DNA of 47,223 nucleotides from Chitinophagaceae bacterium (GTDB lineage Bacteria > Bacteroidota > Bacteroidia > Chitinophagales > Chitinophagaceae). Below are positions 8,700-17,998 of the stretch, one piece after another. Position 1 is the stretch's first letter, and each line of letters starts with the position of its first letter. The stretch covers positions 1 to 47,223 of the forward strand of contig JAICZH010000012.1 in the NCBI GenBank assembly GCA_025933775.1. Reading direction: 5' to 3'. The notes beneath the pieces are model-generated. The model searched no databases. It was not told the DNA's origin and saw nothing but the letters and a program-made list of their open reading frames with translations. The position numbers and the translations under genes were made by a program.

Positions 8700-8792
8700 T
8701 GGCGCTGGTTTCATGCAAAGAAAAATGAGTAAGCAAGGGCGCAATATGATTTCTTATTTTCTTTGCGGCTTTGCGAGAAAAAAATATTTAAA
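8700..8792. repeat. Copy of the CGCAAAG/CTTTGCGGCTTTGCGAGAAA repeat family
   Basis: tttcatgcaaag...gcaagggcgcaa...ttctttgcggctttgcgagaaaaa upstream of 7544..8671. Confidence 0.65.
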
Positions 8793-8794
8793 TA

Positions 8795-9880
8795 TTACAT
8801 TTCTCTGTCCAATAAATAATGAGCCAATTCTTCCAAAGGCTTTTTTCTTGAAGACAGAACGGCAATTTCTTCAAGATGTTCCATAGCTTTTGATGTGTAT
8901 TTTGCTTTAAGTTCTTTGGCCCATTCATCCACTTTGCACGATTTGTAAATGTTTATAACACGAATAATTTTATCATCATCATTATTTTTTAAAAGATGAT
9001 GCAACTCTTTCAATTGCGATGCAGAACAAATATTCATAGCTTGTATTAAAAGAAAAGTTTTTTTATTGGCAATAATATCGCCGCCATTTTTTTTACCAAA
9101 TTTTTCAGGATCGCCAAAAGCATCTAAATAATCATCCTGCACCTGGAAAGCAATGCCGAGATTTTTTCCAAACTCATATAAATGTTGTTGATTGCCTAAT
9201 CCGGCTCCGCCAAGCACAGCGCCCAGGCGAAGGCTTGCAGCAAGCAACACCGAAGTTTTTAACTCAATCATTTTTTCATAATCATCAAGATTTACATTTT
9301 CACTTTTTTCTTGCAAAGAAGTTCTTTGGGCAAATTCCATATCAAGCTGTTGCCCTTCACAAACCTGCATCGCTGTATTATTAAAAAGATGAAGCACCTG
9401 GTGAATATGTTCGTTGTGTATTTTATTGATGCATTCGTAAGCCGCTACCAGCATTACATCTCCTGAAAGCAATGCAGTGGGTTCACCATATTTCGTATGC
9501 ACCGTTTGTATGCCGCGTCGCAGCGGCGCTTTATCCATAATGTCATCATGAATGAGCGTGAAATTGTGAAACAATTCTATCGCAAAGGCAACATTCCATG
9601 CATCTGGATTAATGGTATCGAACAATTCATTGCCCATAATGCACATCACCGGACGAATGCGTTTACCCTTCACCGTTAGTAAATATTGAGCAGCATCATA
9701 TAGGTTTTCCGGGCATTGAGGAAAATGGCGAACATTAAATTTTTCTTCAAAAAGTTGTGAGAGTTGTTTAAAGGAATGCAGCCCCCTAACACCCGAAGGG
9801 GAAGGAACATGGGTGGCAGCCCCCTGTCCCCCGACGGGAGAACTTTGGTTCATACCTTTTAATGATTTTTCAAGCGCCAT
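8795..9880 (-). CDS. Polyprenyl synthetase family protein (trans-isoprenyl diphosphate synthase)
   Basis: FNLTIHDDIMDKAPLRR-type first Asp-rich motif (FTLIHDDIMDKAPLRRG), GKRIRP, and FQVQDDYLDAFGD second motif. Confidence 0.93.
   Translation of the reverse strand: MALEKSLKGMNQSSPVGGQGAATHVPSPSGVRGLHSFKQLSQLFEEKFNVRHFPQCPENLYDAAQYLLTVKGKRIRPVMCIMGNELFDTINPDAWNVAFAIELFHNFTLIHDDIMDKAPLRRGIQTVHTKYGEPTALLSGDVMLVAAYECINKIHNEHIHQVLHLFNNTAMQVCEGQQLDMEFAQRTSLQEKSENVNLDDYEKMIELKTSVLLAASLRLGAVLGGAGLGNQQHLYEFGKNLGIAFQVQDDYLDAFGDPEKFGKKNGGDIIANKKTFLLIQAMNICSASQLKELHHLLKNNDDDKIIRVINIYKSCKVDEWAKELKAKYTSKAMEHLEEIAVLSSRKKPLEELAHYLLDREM
9778..9843. repeat. GC-rich imperfect direct repeat GCAGCCCCCTnnCnCCCGAnGGG within the 5' end of the polyprenyl synthase ORF
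   Basis: gcagccccctaacacccgaagggga... and gcagccccctgtcccccgacgggag, contrasting with the AT-rich context. Confidence 0.85.
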
Positions 9881-9994
9881 TTATTTAAAAGATACATTTC
9901 ATTATTAAAATTGTTTCTATTCAATTTTCACTCTATATTTTATCTTCACAAAACGATGCTAAGAATCTATTATCTTCTCTTTGCATATTCTTTT

Positions 9995-10017
9995 CTTTGC
10001 GGCTTTGCGGGAAAGTT
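9995..10017. repeat. Copy of the CTTTGCGGCTTTGCGGGAAA repeat
   Basis: tctttgcggctttgcgggaaagt just downstream of the RNase R stop. Confidence 0.65.
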
Positions 10018-11991
10018 TTATTTCTTCTTTCCCTTTGCGGCCTTCACTTTCAGGCTTTCAATATTGGGTATCCATTCAAAATCAAGCTGCCTTTTTTCAA
10101 GATTTGCAGCCACGAGTTTTATTTTTATTTTATCCCCCATTCTGAATTTTTTTCCGGTATGTAATCCTACTAACGCATAATCGCTGTCATCGTGCCGGAA
10201 GTCATCATAATCTGAAAGATCTTTTACTGATACAAGCCCTTCGCATTTTTCATTCACAGTTTCTACCCAAAAACCAAAGGCAGCTACGCCGCTTATAATT
10301 CCTTCCATATCTTCTCCTACTTTATCCATCATAAACTCCACTTGCTTGTATTTATTTCCTGCACGTTCTGCATCCATTGCGGCTCTTTCTTTTGCGCTGC
10401 AATGCTTGCATTTTTCTTCCATCTTTTTATCAGGATAAATATTTTTTTCAATAACATCATATAAAATTCGATGCACTAAAATATCCGGATAGCGGCGAAT
10501 GGGCGAAGTGAAATGACAGTAATATTCAAAGCCCAATCCATAATGCCCGATGTTTTCGGAAGTATAAATTGCTTTAGCCATTGTGCGGATACCGAGCTGC
10601 TCAAGCACGTGCTGCTCTGGCTTTCCATGCACATCTTTCAATAATTGATTAAACGATGCAGCCACTTCGGCTTCATTATTCATATTAAATTTATAACCGA
10701 ATTTTTTTGCAAAAGCAACAAAAGGTTTTAATTTTTCTTCATCGGGTGTATCGTGAATACGATAAGGAAAAGGAATTGGTTTTTTATCAATTTTTATTTT
10801 AGCAACATAAGCCGCAACCGTGCGATTGGCGAGCAACATAAATTCTTCAATCAATTGATGCGCTTCTTTACTTTCTTTTACAATAATTCCGATTGGTTTG
10901 CCATTTTCATCTAATTGAAATTTTATTTCGGTAGAAGAAAAATTGATAGCGCCGTTTTTAAATCTTTCTTTACGAAAATCTTTTGCAAGTGCATTAAGAT
11001 GTAAAATTTCCTCAACATATTTTCCGTTTTTCGATTCAATAATTTCCTGCACTTCATCATAATTAAAACGGTGATTGCTGTGAATAATCGTTTTACCAAT
11101 CCAATAATTTTTTACTTTTCCTTTATTGTTTATTTTAAAAATAATGGAGAACGTAAATTTATCTTCCTTCGGACGCAAAGAACAAAGTTCATTTGAAATT
11201 TTTTCAGGAAGCATCGGGTTTACGCGGTCTGGCAAATACACACTTGTTGCTCTTGTATATCCTTCCTCATCCAGCGCTGTAGCGGGTTTTACGAAATGGC
11301 TCACATCGGCAATGTGAACGCCAATTTCATATTCGTCCCTATCAATTTTTTTTATGGAAAGTGCATCATCAAAATCTTTTGCATCGGCAGGGTCAATGGT
11401 AAATGTAAGCACATCGCGATAATCTTTTCGTCTATCCATCTCCGTTATATCAATGGCTTCGTTCAATAAATTTGTTTCATCCAAAACATTTTTAGGAAAC
11501 TCTAAAGGAAATCCATTTTGAATCAAGATTTCTTTCATGGCAAGGTCGTTGCGATCTTTTGCCTGCAATACATTTACTACTTCGCCTTCGGGTTTTCTTT
11601 CGCCTTTATCCCATTTTAAAAATCGCACCACTACCCTGTCATTATTTTTAGCGCCATTTAAATTTTTTGCGTTGATATAAAAATCGGGCATTGGCTTTTG
11701 TGTGTCGGGTTTAAAAAAACCAAAGTTTTCATTCACTTCAATATCGCCGATAAATTCAATTTGTTTTCTCTCAATAACATCTTCCACCACGCCTTCAATA
11801 CGCCTGCCATTGGACTGTTTTAATTGCACGCTCACCATATCGCCATGCATGGCTTTATTAAAATCATTTGGCCGCACCAGCACATCATTGCTTCTTCCTT
11901 CGGCAATTACATAACCAATACCAGAGCGTGTTATATCGAGAATACCTGTTACCAGTGAGGGATTTTTTTTCTTTCCGTTTTTTTTACTCAT
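10018..11991 (-). CDS. rnr: Ribonuclease R
   Basis: TIDPADAKDFDDALSIKKI, YTSENIGHYGLGFEYYCHFTSPIRRYPDILVHR, and a C-terminal S1 domain; ORF extends to 12036 but MSKKNGKKK at 11991 is a likelier start. Confidence 0.95.
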   Translation of the reverse strand: MSKKNGKKKNPSLVTGILDITRSGIGYVIAEGRSNDVLVRPNDFNKAMHGDMVSVQLKQSNGRRIEGVVEDVIERKQIEFIGDIEVNENFGFFKPDTQKPMPDFYINAKNLNGAKNNDRVVVRFLKWDKGERKPEGEVVNVLQAKDRNDLAMKEILIQNGFPLEFPKNVLDETNLLNEAIDITEMDRRKDYRDVLTFTIDPADAKDFDDALSIKKIDRDEYEIGVHIADVSHFVKPATALDEEGYTRATSVYLPDRVNPMLPEKISNELCSLRPKEDKFTFSIIFKINNKGKVKNYWIGKTIIHSNHRFNYDEVQEIIESKNGKYVEEILHLNALAKDFRKERFKNGAINFSSTEIKFQLDENGKPIGIIVKESKEAHQLIEEFMLLANRTVAAYVAKIKIDKKPIPFPYRIHDTPDEEKLKPFVAFAKKFGYKFNMNNEAEVAASFNQLLKDVHGKPEQHVLEQLGIRTMAKAIYTSENIGHYGLGFEYYCHFTSPIRRYPDILVHRILYDVIEKNIYPDKKMEEKCKHCSAKERAAMDAERAGNKYKQVEFMMDKVGEDMEGIISGVAAFGFWVETVNEKCEGLVSVKDLSDYDDFRHDDSDYALVGLHTGKKFRMGDKIKIKLVAANLEKRQLDFEWIPNIESLKVKAAKGKKK

Positions 11992-12302
11992 AAATTTCTT
12001 TCGTCCGCATTTAATATCTGTGCGCAATTTACGCAAAGTATTGTTAAGAGGTGCCAGGGATAAGATATAAAGCGAAGATACTTATTTAGCTTACCGCTCC
12101 AATTCCATGTTCAAAAATGAGCAGCAATAGTTTCATTAATTTTTCTATCTTAATTTGGTATTTTTATTGTATTATAATTTATCATCTAATAAGCGATTGC
12201 AATAGTGCAGAGATCAATAATCACTTTGATATAGATTAATCATTTATTGTTTAAATATTTTTTTGAAACCTAAATTAATTTTTTGTATTTAAATTTTAAA
12301 AA

Positions 12303-12683
12303 ATGGAAAATAACCCTTCTTCACAAAACGGTAAAATTTGTTACCTCGAAATTCCTGCCACAAATATTGACGCATCTGTTTCTTTTTATAAAGAAGTTTT
12401 TGGATGGCAGATAAGAAAACGCAGCGATGGAGAAATTGCTTTTGATGATGGCGTGGGACAAGTAAGCGGCACGTGGGTTTTGGGCCGTAAGCCTATGAAA
12501 GAAATCGGAATTGTAATTTCTATAATGGTAGATGACGCCATTGCCACGGTGGATGCCATCGTAGCGCATGGAGGAATAATTATTAAAGGAGTTGGCGAAG
12601 ATGCCCCGGAGATTACTGCACATTTTACCGACCCGGCAGGAAATATTTTTGGGATTTACCAGGAGCCGAAAAGTAAAAATTAG
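12303..12683 (+). CDS. VOC (glyoxalase/bleomycin resistance-like) family protein
   Basis: KICYLEIPATNIDASVSFYKEVFGWQI...FTDPAGNIFGIYQ. Confidence 0.9.
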   Translation: MENNPSSQNGKICYLEIPATNIDASVSFYKEVFGWQIRKRSDGEIAFDDGVGQVSGTWVLGRKPMKEIGIVISIMVDDAIATVDAIVAHGGIIIKGVGEDAPEITAHFTDPAGNIFGIYQEPKSKN

Positions 12684-12691
12684 AATAGCGA

Positions 12692-12713
12692 AACTAACGG
12701 TAACGCATAAACG
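12692..12713 (+). repeat. 22-nt co-oriented element, copy 1 (AACTAACGGTAACGCATAAACG)
   Basis: Identical core also at 25147 and 44596; diverged copies on the minus strand at 17356, 21128 and 35731. Confidence 0.9.
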
Positions 12714-12730
12714 CTTTTTTATAAAGCCAC

Positions 12731-13282
12731 TTATGGATTCTCCACCGTTTTACTTTCAGCAAGGTCAGCGTCGTCAGGTGTACTTTTCATATCACGGTCA
12801 AGAGAATATAATGATGCACCGGATGCACTTTCGCCGCCTGCAATTTTAATTTTATCGAGCATATTCATTACCATCGTTTCTTCTTCTGTTTGTTCCTTTA
12901 CAAACCATTGCATAAAATTCCATGTTGCCCAATCTTCTTCGTCCAGGCTCATTTTTACAATTTTATAAATGCTGGTGGTATTATCCACTTCATGCGAAAA
13001 TGCTTTGTTGAAACAATCCTGCACATTTGCCGGATCGGGCGGCGGCGCAGCAATGGCCTGCACTTTCACCTTTGCACCTCTTTCAAGTATGTATTCAAGA
13101 ATTTTCATCATGTGGCTTCTTTCTTCATTGGCATGACGAAAAAGGAAATTGGCAATGCCATCGTAGCCTTCTGCTTCAGCCCATGAGCCATAAGACAAAT
13201 ATATTTGCGAAGCATACGCTTCTTTAGTCATTTGATTATTTAATGCAGCGCATAAAGTTTTACTCAACCGGTTTGTATCCAT
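12731..13282 (-). CDS. Ferritin
   Basis: LCAALNNQMTKEAYASQIYLSYGSWAEAEGYDGIANFLFRHANEERSHMMKILEYILERG, non-heme ferritin. Confidence 0.93.
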   Translation of the reverse strand: MDTNRLSKTLCAALNNQMTKEAYASQIYLSYGSWAEAEGYDGIANFLFRHANEERSHMMKILEYILERGAKVKVQAIAAPPPDPANVQDCFNKAFSHEVDNTTSIYKIVKMSLDEEDWATWNFMQWFVKEQTEEETMVMNMLDKIKIAGGESASGASLYSLDRDMKSTPDDADLAESKTVENP

Positions 13283-13463
13283 TTTATTAAATTTATTAAT
13301 GATAGCTTTAACTTGAAATCGAAATTAGTGTTTTTTGTAAACAACAATTTTATACATGAAAATGTTTAAAAAATTTATTTAAACAATTTTATTAATAAAA
13401 CTTTTTTATAATAACAGATTCAGTTTAATTGGCCTTTTAAAAAAATCTTTATAATGTTTATTT

Positions 13464-13471
13464 ACCTTTGT
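13464..13471 (+). promoter_or_regulatory. -7 box TACCTTTG upstream of the oxidoreductase
   Basis: tttacctttgttaaaatatttaccATG, 13 nt between box and start. Confidence 0.5.
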
Positions 13472-13484
13472 TAAAATATTTACC

Positions 13485-14153
13485 ATGGAAGAGCATATTG
13501 TAAAGATTCTCGAAATACAACAGGTTACGCATGATGTAAAAAGTTTTAAGATAGAAAAGCCGGAGGGTTATCATTTCAAACCGGGCCAGGCTACTGAGGT
13601 TTCGGTAAATGAAAAGGATTGGAAGGGAGAAAAAAGGCCATTCACTTTTACATCGTTAAATACAGATAGTTTTCTTCAGTTTACCATTAAGCGATATGAA
13701 AATCATCATGGCGTTACGGATAAACTGCATCAATTAAAAACGGGGGATACCATTATAATCCGAGATGTGTGGGGCGCTATTGAATACAAAGGCCCGGGAT
13801 ATTTTATTGCAGGCGGCGCAGGCATTACGCCTTTCATTTCTATACTGCGGCAATTGAATCAAACAAATGCATTGCAGGGAAATACTTTATTTTTTTCAAA
13901 CAAAACTGATGCAGATATTATTTATAAAGATGAATTAAAAAAAATGCTCGGCGATAATGCTGTTTTTATAATTACAAAAGAAAAAAACAGTAAATACAAA
14001 ACTGGTTATATCAATAAAGATTTTATTAAAGAGAATGTAAATGATTTTAAAAAACATTTTTATGTATGCGGCCCGGATGAAATGGTAAAAGCAATAACCG
14101 ACACCCTCTCAAACTTAGGCGCATCAACAGATGCAGTGGTATTTGAAAAATAA
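13485..14153 (+). CDS. FAD-binding oxidoreductase (ferredoxin reductase-like)
   Basis: KPGQATEVSVNEKDWKGEKRPFTFTS, GPGYFIAGGAGITPFISILRQL, FYVCGPDEMVKAI. Confidence 0.88.
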   Translation: MEEHIVKILEIQQVTHDVKSFKIEKPEGYHFKPGQATEVSVNEKDWKGEKRPFTFTSLNTDSFLQFTIKRYENHHGVTDKLHQLKTGDTIIIRDVWGAIEYKGPGYFIAGGAGITPFISILRQLNQTNALQGNTLFFSNKTDADIIYKDELKKMLGDNAVFIITKEKNSKYKTGYINKDFIKENVNDFKKHFYVCGPDEMVKAITDTLSNLGASTDAVVFEK

Positions 14154-14207
14154 AAGGGATGTAGAAACACCCCTGATGTATGCTTGATATGAGAAAAAAT
14201 ATGTGGA

Positions 14208-17200
14208 TTAATATTTCAGATTAATATCCTGGATTGATGCGGTAGATAAAAAATCTGTTTTGATATACACCGTTCCTTTTTTATCGTTTGCATCAAAATA
14301 AAAACCAGTTGCTGCTTTTTCAAATTTATCTTTATCAGAAAAATGTTTTATGGTTTTATTATTCAGTAAAACTTTTAATGGCAATGTGCCATGCACCTGT
14401 AAAACGTAAAAACGTTTCAAATATTTTCCATTATAATTTCCAATGGCGGGATTAATTTTTATATCAATATTTTTATCAGCATTCACTTCTATTAATGTTT
14501 TTGCAAAAGCGCCTTTGCGATGCTCTCGGGTAATGCCATCATCTTCATATAAATTGAAAGAAGATTTTTTAAAAGGATAAATGTCGAGCGTTAATGTATC
14601 GGCGCGCCTTTCGCCATCATAATTCATTTGCGGATACATTGGAATAATAGCGCCAGCTTTTACAAACAATGGAAGTTTATTCAATGGCGCATCATAATTA
14701 TTCAACCATATACTTCCGGGATATACTTTACCGTTCCAGTAATCAATCCATTTTCCTTTGGGCAAATAAATACTATCGCGCTTGGCTTCACTTTTATAAA
14801 CCGGCGCCACTAAAAACCATTCGCCATTCATAAACTGATATTGCGTTTCGGTTCCCCATGTAACAGAATCTTTTGGAAACTCGAGTACCATTGCTCTTGA
14901 AGTTGGCACTCCCGTTTCATAAGCCTGTTCGCAATAGGTGTACATGTATGGTGTGAGCCGTGTTTTTAATTGCAAATATTTTCTATTGATAGAAGTATAA
15001 GGCTCGCCATAGATGTAAGGTTGTTTATCTTTTTTTGCCCAACCGCTCATTACCATAAATACCGGCGTAAAACATTTCCATTGCAAATCGCGAACGTAAG
15101 AGGAATCGCTTCCGCCAAAGATACCGTCAACATCGCCGGTGGCGCAGTTTTGCGCTGTTAATCCCGAACCAATAATGGTTGGAATATGAAAGCGAATATA
15201 TTCCCAATTACCGCTTTGATCACCACTCCACACAACTGAATAACGATGTGTGCCGGCCCATCCCATCACGCTCCAGACAAAGCCGCGGCCATTGCAATTA
15301 TTTTCAATTCCATTGTATGCAGCTTTGCATGCATCCAATGCAAATTTATAACCAGGCCCAACCCATGCAACATCAAGTTTGCAAAGTCTTGTTCCGTATT
15401 GCCCAACTTCTGTCGCAATTTTTTCAACGCCGTTTTCTGTCCATAATCCAGTTTTAAAACCACGCTTCGCCAATTCTTTTACTACCGAATCTAACTTTGT
15501 ATAGCCGCAACCGTAACCATCATTTGGCAATATCCATCCGTGCGGCATATTGTATTGAATATATTTATCTGCTACTGTAGAAATCACTACCGGCGTGGTT
15601 TGTGGCTGTTTATTTCTATCAAGTTTATTATAACAATTAGCATCGCCGAGGCTTAAAGCCCATCGCGGCATTAAAAAAGGGCGACCTGTTATTAAAGTAT
15701 AATCGTTTAAAATATTTTTTAATGAAGGGCCATAAAAATAAAATGCATCAAAGCGGTTTTCATCATGCGAGAATCGCAATGTGTCTTTAAAAGAATATTT
15801 TCCCACGTCAAAGGTATTGCGCAATACGCCATATCCATTTGTGCTCATGTAAAACGGAACAGGATTGGCTCTGCCGCCTGCATTCCATCCTCCGCCCTTT
15901 TCAATTAAAATATCTTTACCGCGATGTGAAAAATATCCGTTCTGCATTCCACATCCATAAAAATATTCTTTGCCTCCGCGAAGCATCGTTTGAACCGTAT
16001 GTGCGCCAAATAAAATCGGTTTTATTTCTTCCCAAATTACTTTATCATTATTTGCATCGTACATTGCAAAACGCAAAGGAGTTTTATAAATGCGCAATAC
16101 ACACTTTGCACTTTGCATTTTATAATAATCCCCTTCATCTGAAATCTTTATTGTTGGTTTTTGTGTTGGATAATTAATAACAATATCGCTATCGGTTGGG
16201 TCAGTAAAATTTCCATCGGGCGCAAGCCAGATGCGGAAAATATCACCTTTATAAAATATCACTTTTACTTTTGAAATGCCAGCGAGGATGATGCATTCAT
16301 TATTATTTTTTTCAAAATTAGTAATGTTGCCAAGCGCTGTTGCTACTGCATTTATTTTAATGCGCAAATGATTATTTTCTTTTCGTTCATCATTTACAAG
16401 ATTAATTGTAAAATTTAAATTATGCGAAGGTGATTCACTTAAATCAATATTTGGAAATTTAATTTCCATTTCTTCATTTGGGTTAAAAGATTGTTTACTT
16501 GCATACACACTTTGAACATAGTCTTTACCATCCACATTTGCAGTAACTGTAAAATCATTATTTATTTTTTTGATGCCATTATTTCTTATACTTAATATTA
16601 ATGCATCATTTTTTTTAAAAACATTTCCTTCTTCTGTGTGAGAAACCAAGCGGTTAATGCTTACATCATAATTATATGCTTCAGCTAATTCAATATCATC
16701 TACCATCCAATACCACGCCATCAGGCCTTTCCAGTAAAAACGTAAATAAACTTTTGGCTGATTGGCTGCCCATTGCGAAATATTAATTTCTTCCTGCAAA
16801 GGCGTGAACATATCTGTTGCGCTTGCGATATTATGCCGCACATCCCATTGATGCCAATGAATACTATCGGTGCTTACGCCAACAAATAAACCGGCAGAAT
16901 CACTTTCACCATAATTCCACCAGCGAAATGTTTGTTGAAATTTTAAAATAACGGATTGTTTTCCTGTACAATTTATTGGCGCTGAAATAACATAACCATT
17001 AGGATATTTTTTTTGTTTAATCCAGCTATCTACATCTTCATCAGTAAAATATCCCGCCTGAAATTGCAAATGATAACCACGGCTTTTGGATGCAATGGGT
17101 GGCGCCTGTTGTTGATATTTATAAGAACCGGGATAAGGCTGATCAGTTACAATCCACTGTGGCTCCCACTTTCCAACGTTTGGTATATACCAACCTTCGG

Positions 17201-17318
17201 GCAACTTGCCGGATCTAAAATCTTCTTTATAAAAAATTTTGGGATCGGTTTTTTTATTTTGCGCTGTTACAATGTTTGCAAAAAATAAAATAAATGTCAA
17301 CAAAAAAATATACTTCAT
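14208..17318 (-). CDS. GH31-family glycosidase with N-terminal beta-sandwich domains
   Basis: 1036 aa; MPRWALSLGDANCYNK, KTGLWTENGVEKIATEVGQYGTRLCKLDVAWVGPGYKFALDA, HRYSVVWSGDQSGNWEYIRFHIPTIIGSGL; DUF5110-like C-terminus; N-terminal jelly-roll and CARDB-like regions. Confidence 0.87.
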   Translation of the reverse strand: MKYIFLLTFILFFANIVTAQNKKTDPKIFYKEDFRSGKLPEGWYIPNVGKWEPQWIVTDQPYPGSYKYQQQAPPIASKSRGYHLQFQAGYFTDEDVDSWIKQKKYPNGYVISAPINCTGKQSVILKFQQTFRWWNYGESDSAGLFVGVSTDSIHWHQWDVRHNIASATDMFTPLQEEINISQWAANQPKVYLRFYWKGLMAWYWMVDDIELAEAYNYDVSINRLVSHTEEGNVFKKNDALILSIRNNGIKKINNDFTVTANVDGKDYVQSVYASKQSFNPNEEMEIKFPNIDLSESPSHNLNFTINLVNDERKENNHLRIKINAVATALGNITNFEKNNNECIILAGISKVKVIFYKGDIFRIWLAPDGNFTDPTDSDIVINYPTQKPTIKISDEGDYYKMQSAKCVLRIYKTPLRFAMYDANNDKVIWEEIKPILFGAHTVQTMLRGGKEYFYGCGMQNGYFSHRGKDILIEKGGGWNAGGRANPVPFYMSTNGYGVLRNTFDVGKYSFKDTLRFSHDENRFDAFYFYGPSLKNILNDYTLITGRPFLMPRWALSLGDANCYNKLDRNKQPQTTPVVISTVADKYIQYNMPHGWILPNDGYGCGYTKLDSVVKELAKRGFKTGLWTENGVEKIATEVGQYGTRLCKLDVAWVGPGYKFALDACKAAYNGIENNCNGRGFVWSVMGWAGTHRYSVVWSGDQSGNWEYIRFHIPTIIGSGLTAQNCATGDVDGIFGGSDSSYVRDLQWKCFTPVFMVMSGWAKKDKQPYIYGEPYTSINRKYLQLKTRLTPYMYTYCEQAYETGVPTSRAMVLEFPKDSVTWGTETQYQFMNGEWFLVAPVYKSEAKRDSIYLPKGKWIDYWNGKVYPGSIWLNNYDAPLNKLPLFVKAGAIIPMYPQMNYDGERRADTLTLDIYPFKKSSFNLYEDDGITREHRKGAFAKTLIEVNADKNIDIKINPAIGNYNGKYLKRFYVLQVHGTLPLKVLLNNKTIKHFSDKDKFEKAATGFYFDANDKKGTVYIKTDFLSTASIQDINLKY

Positions 17319-17355
17319 TAATTCAATTTTAAAAAAAATTTCATTTATAAAACTT

Positions 17356-17377
17356 CGTATATCCGTAACCGTTAGTT
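17356..17377 (-). repeat. 22-nt co-oriented element, copy 4 (AACTAACGGTTACGGATATACG)
   Basis: Plus-strand CGTATATCCGTAACCGTTAGTT. Confidence 0.85.
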
Positions 17378-17422
17378 ATAAAAAAAATGATTTTGAATTC
17401 AAACTTAAATAATTTAATACGT

Positions 17423-17454
17423 AAAAAAAGGCGCAAACGGTTGCGCCTTTTTTT
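17423..17454. terminator. Bidirectional rho-independent terminator
   Basis: AAAAAAAGGCGCAAACGGTTGCGCCTTTTTTT between aroQ and the GH31 gene. Confidence 0.92.
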
Positions 17455-17477
17455 AAGAAATTTTAATGATAATTATT

Positions 17478-17894
17478 TTAATTCAAAAAAGATTCTACCG
17501 CAAGCAAATAACCTTTTAACCCAAAACCAAAAATAGTTCCGGCGCATTTGGAAGAGATGTGAGAATATTTTCTGAATTCTTCTCTTGCTTCAATATTGGA
17601 AATATGCACTTCAACAACAGGAATTTTAATGGCAGCAATTGCATCGCCAATTGCAATGGAAGTATGGGTATAAGCGCCTGCATTTAAAATAATTCCATCC
17701 ATTGTTTTTGCGGCGCTTTGTATTTCATTTATCAGCTCTCCTTCCACGTTGCTTTGAAAATAATCGAAGTCAACTTTCTCATATTTCTTTCGCAACTTTT
17801 GAAAATAATTTTCAAAAGATTCTCCGCCGTAAATATCAGTTTCTCTTGAACCGATTAAATTTAAATTCGGCCCGTTTATTATTGCTATTCTCAT
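17478..17894 (-). CDS. aroQ: 3-dehydroquinate dehydratase, type II
   Basis: MRIAIINGPNLNLIGSRETDIYGGESFE; ILNAGAYTHTSIAIGDAI; VVEVHISNIEAREEFRKYSHIS. Confidence 0.97.
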   Translation of the reverse strand: MRIAIINGPNLNLIGSRETDIYGGESFENYFQKLRKKYEKVDFDYFQSNVEGELINEIQSAAKTMDGIILNAGAYTHTSIAIGDAIAAIKIPVVEVHISNIEAREEFRKYSHISSKCAGTIFGFGLKGYLLAVESFLN

Positions 17895-17910
17895 TGCTCC
17901 AATTTTTGAT

Positions 17911-17998
17911 ACACGAATTACACAAATTTCACGAATTACACCAATTAAACAATTAACTTTTTAACTAATCAACTTTTCAACTAATTAACCAATTAACT
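17911..17998. repeat. AT-rich spacer made of short words (ACACGAATTACAC; TTAACTAATCAACTTTTCAACTAATTAACCAATTAAC)
   Basis: Imperfect direct repeats between carA and aroQ. Confidence 0.65.

Noticed and set aside
9669-9681. CACCGTTAGTAAA as a 22-nt element copy
   Set aside because: Falls in the polyprenyl synthase core (LLTVKGKRIRP), where the sequence is explained by conserved protein.
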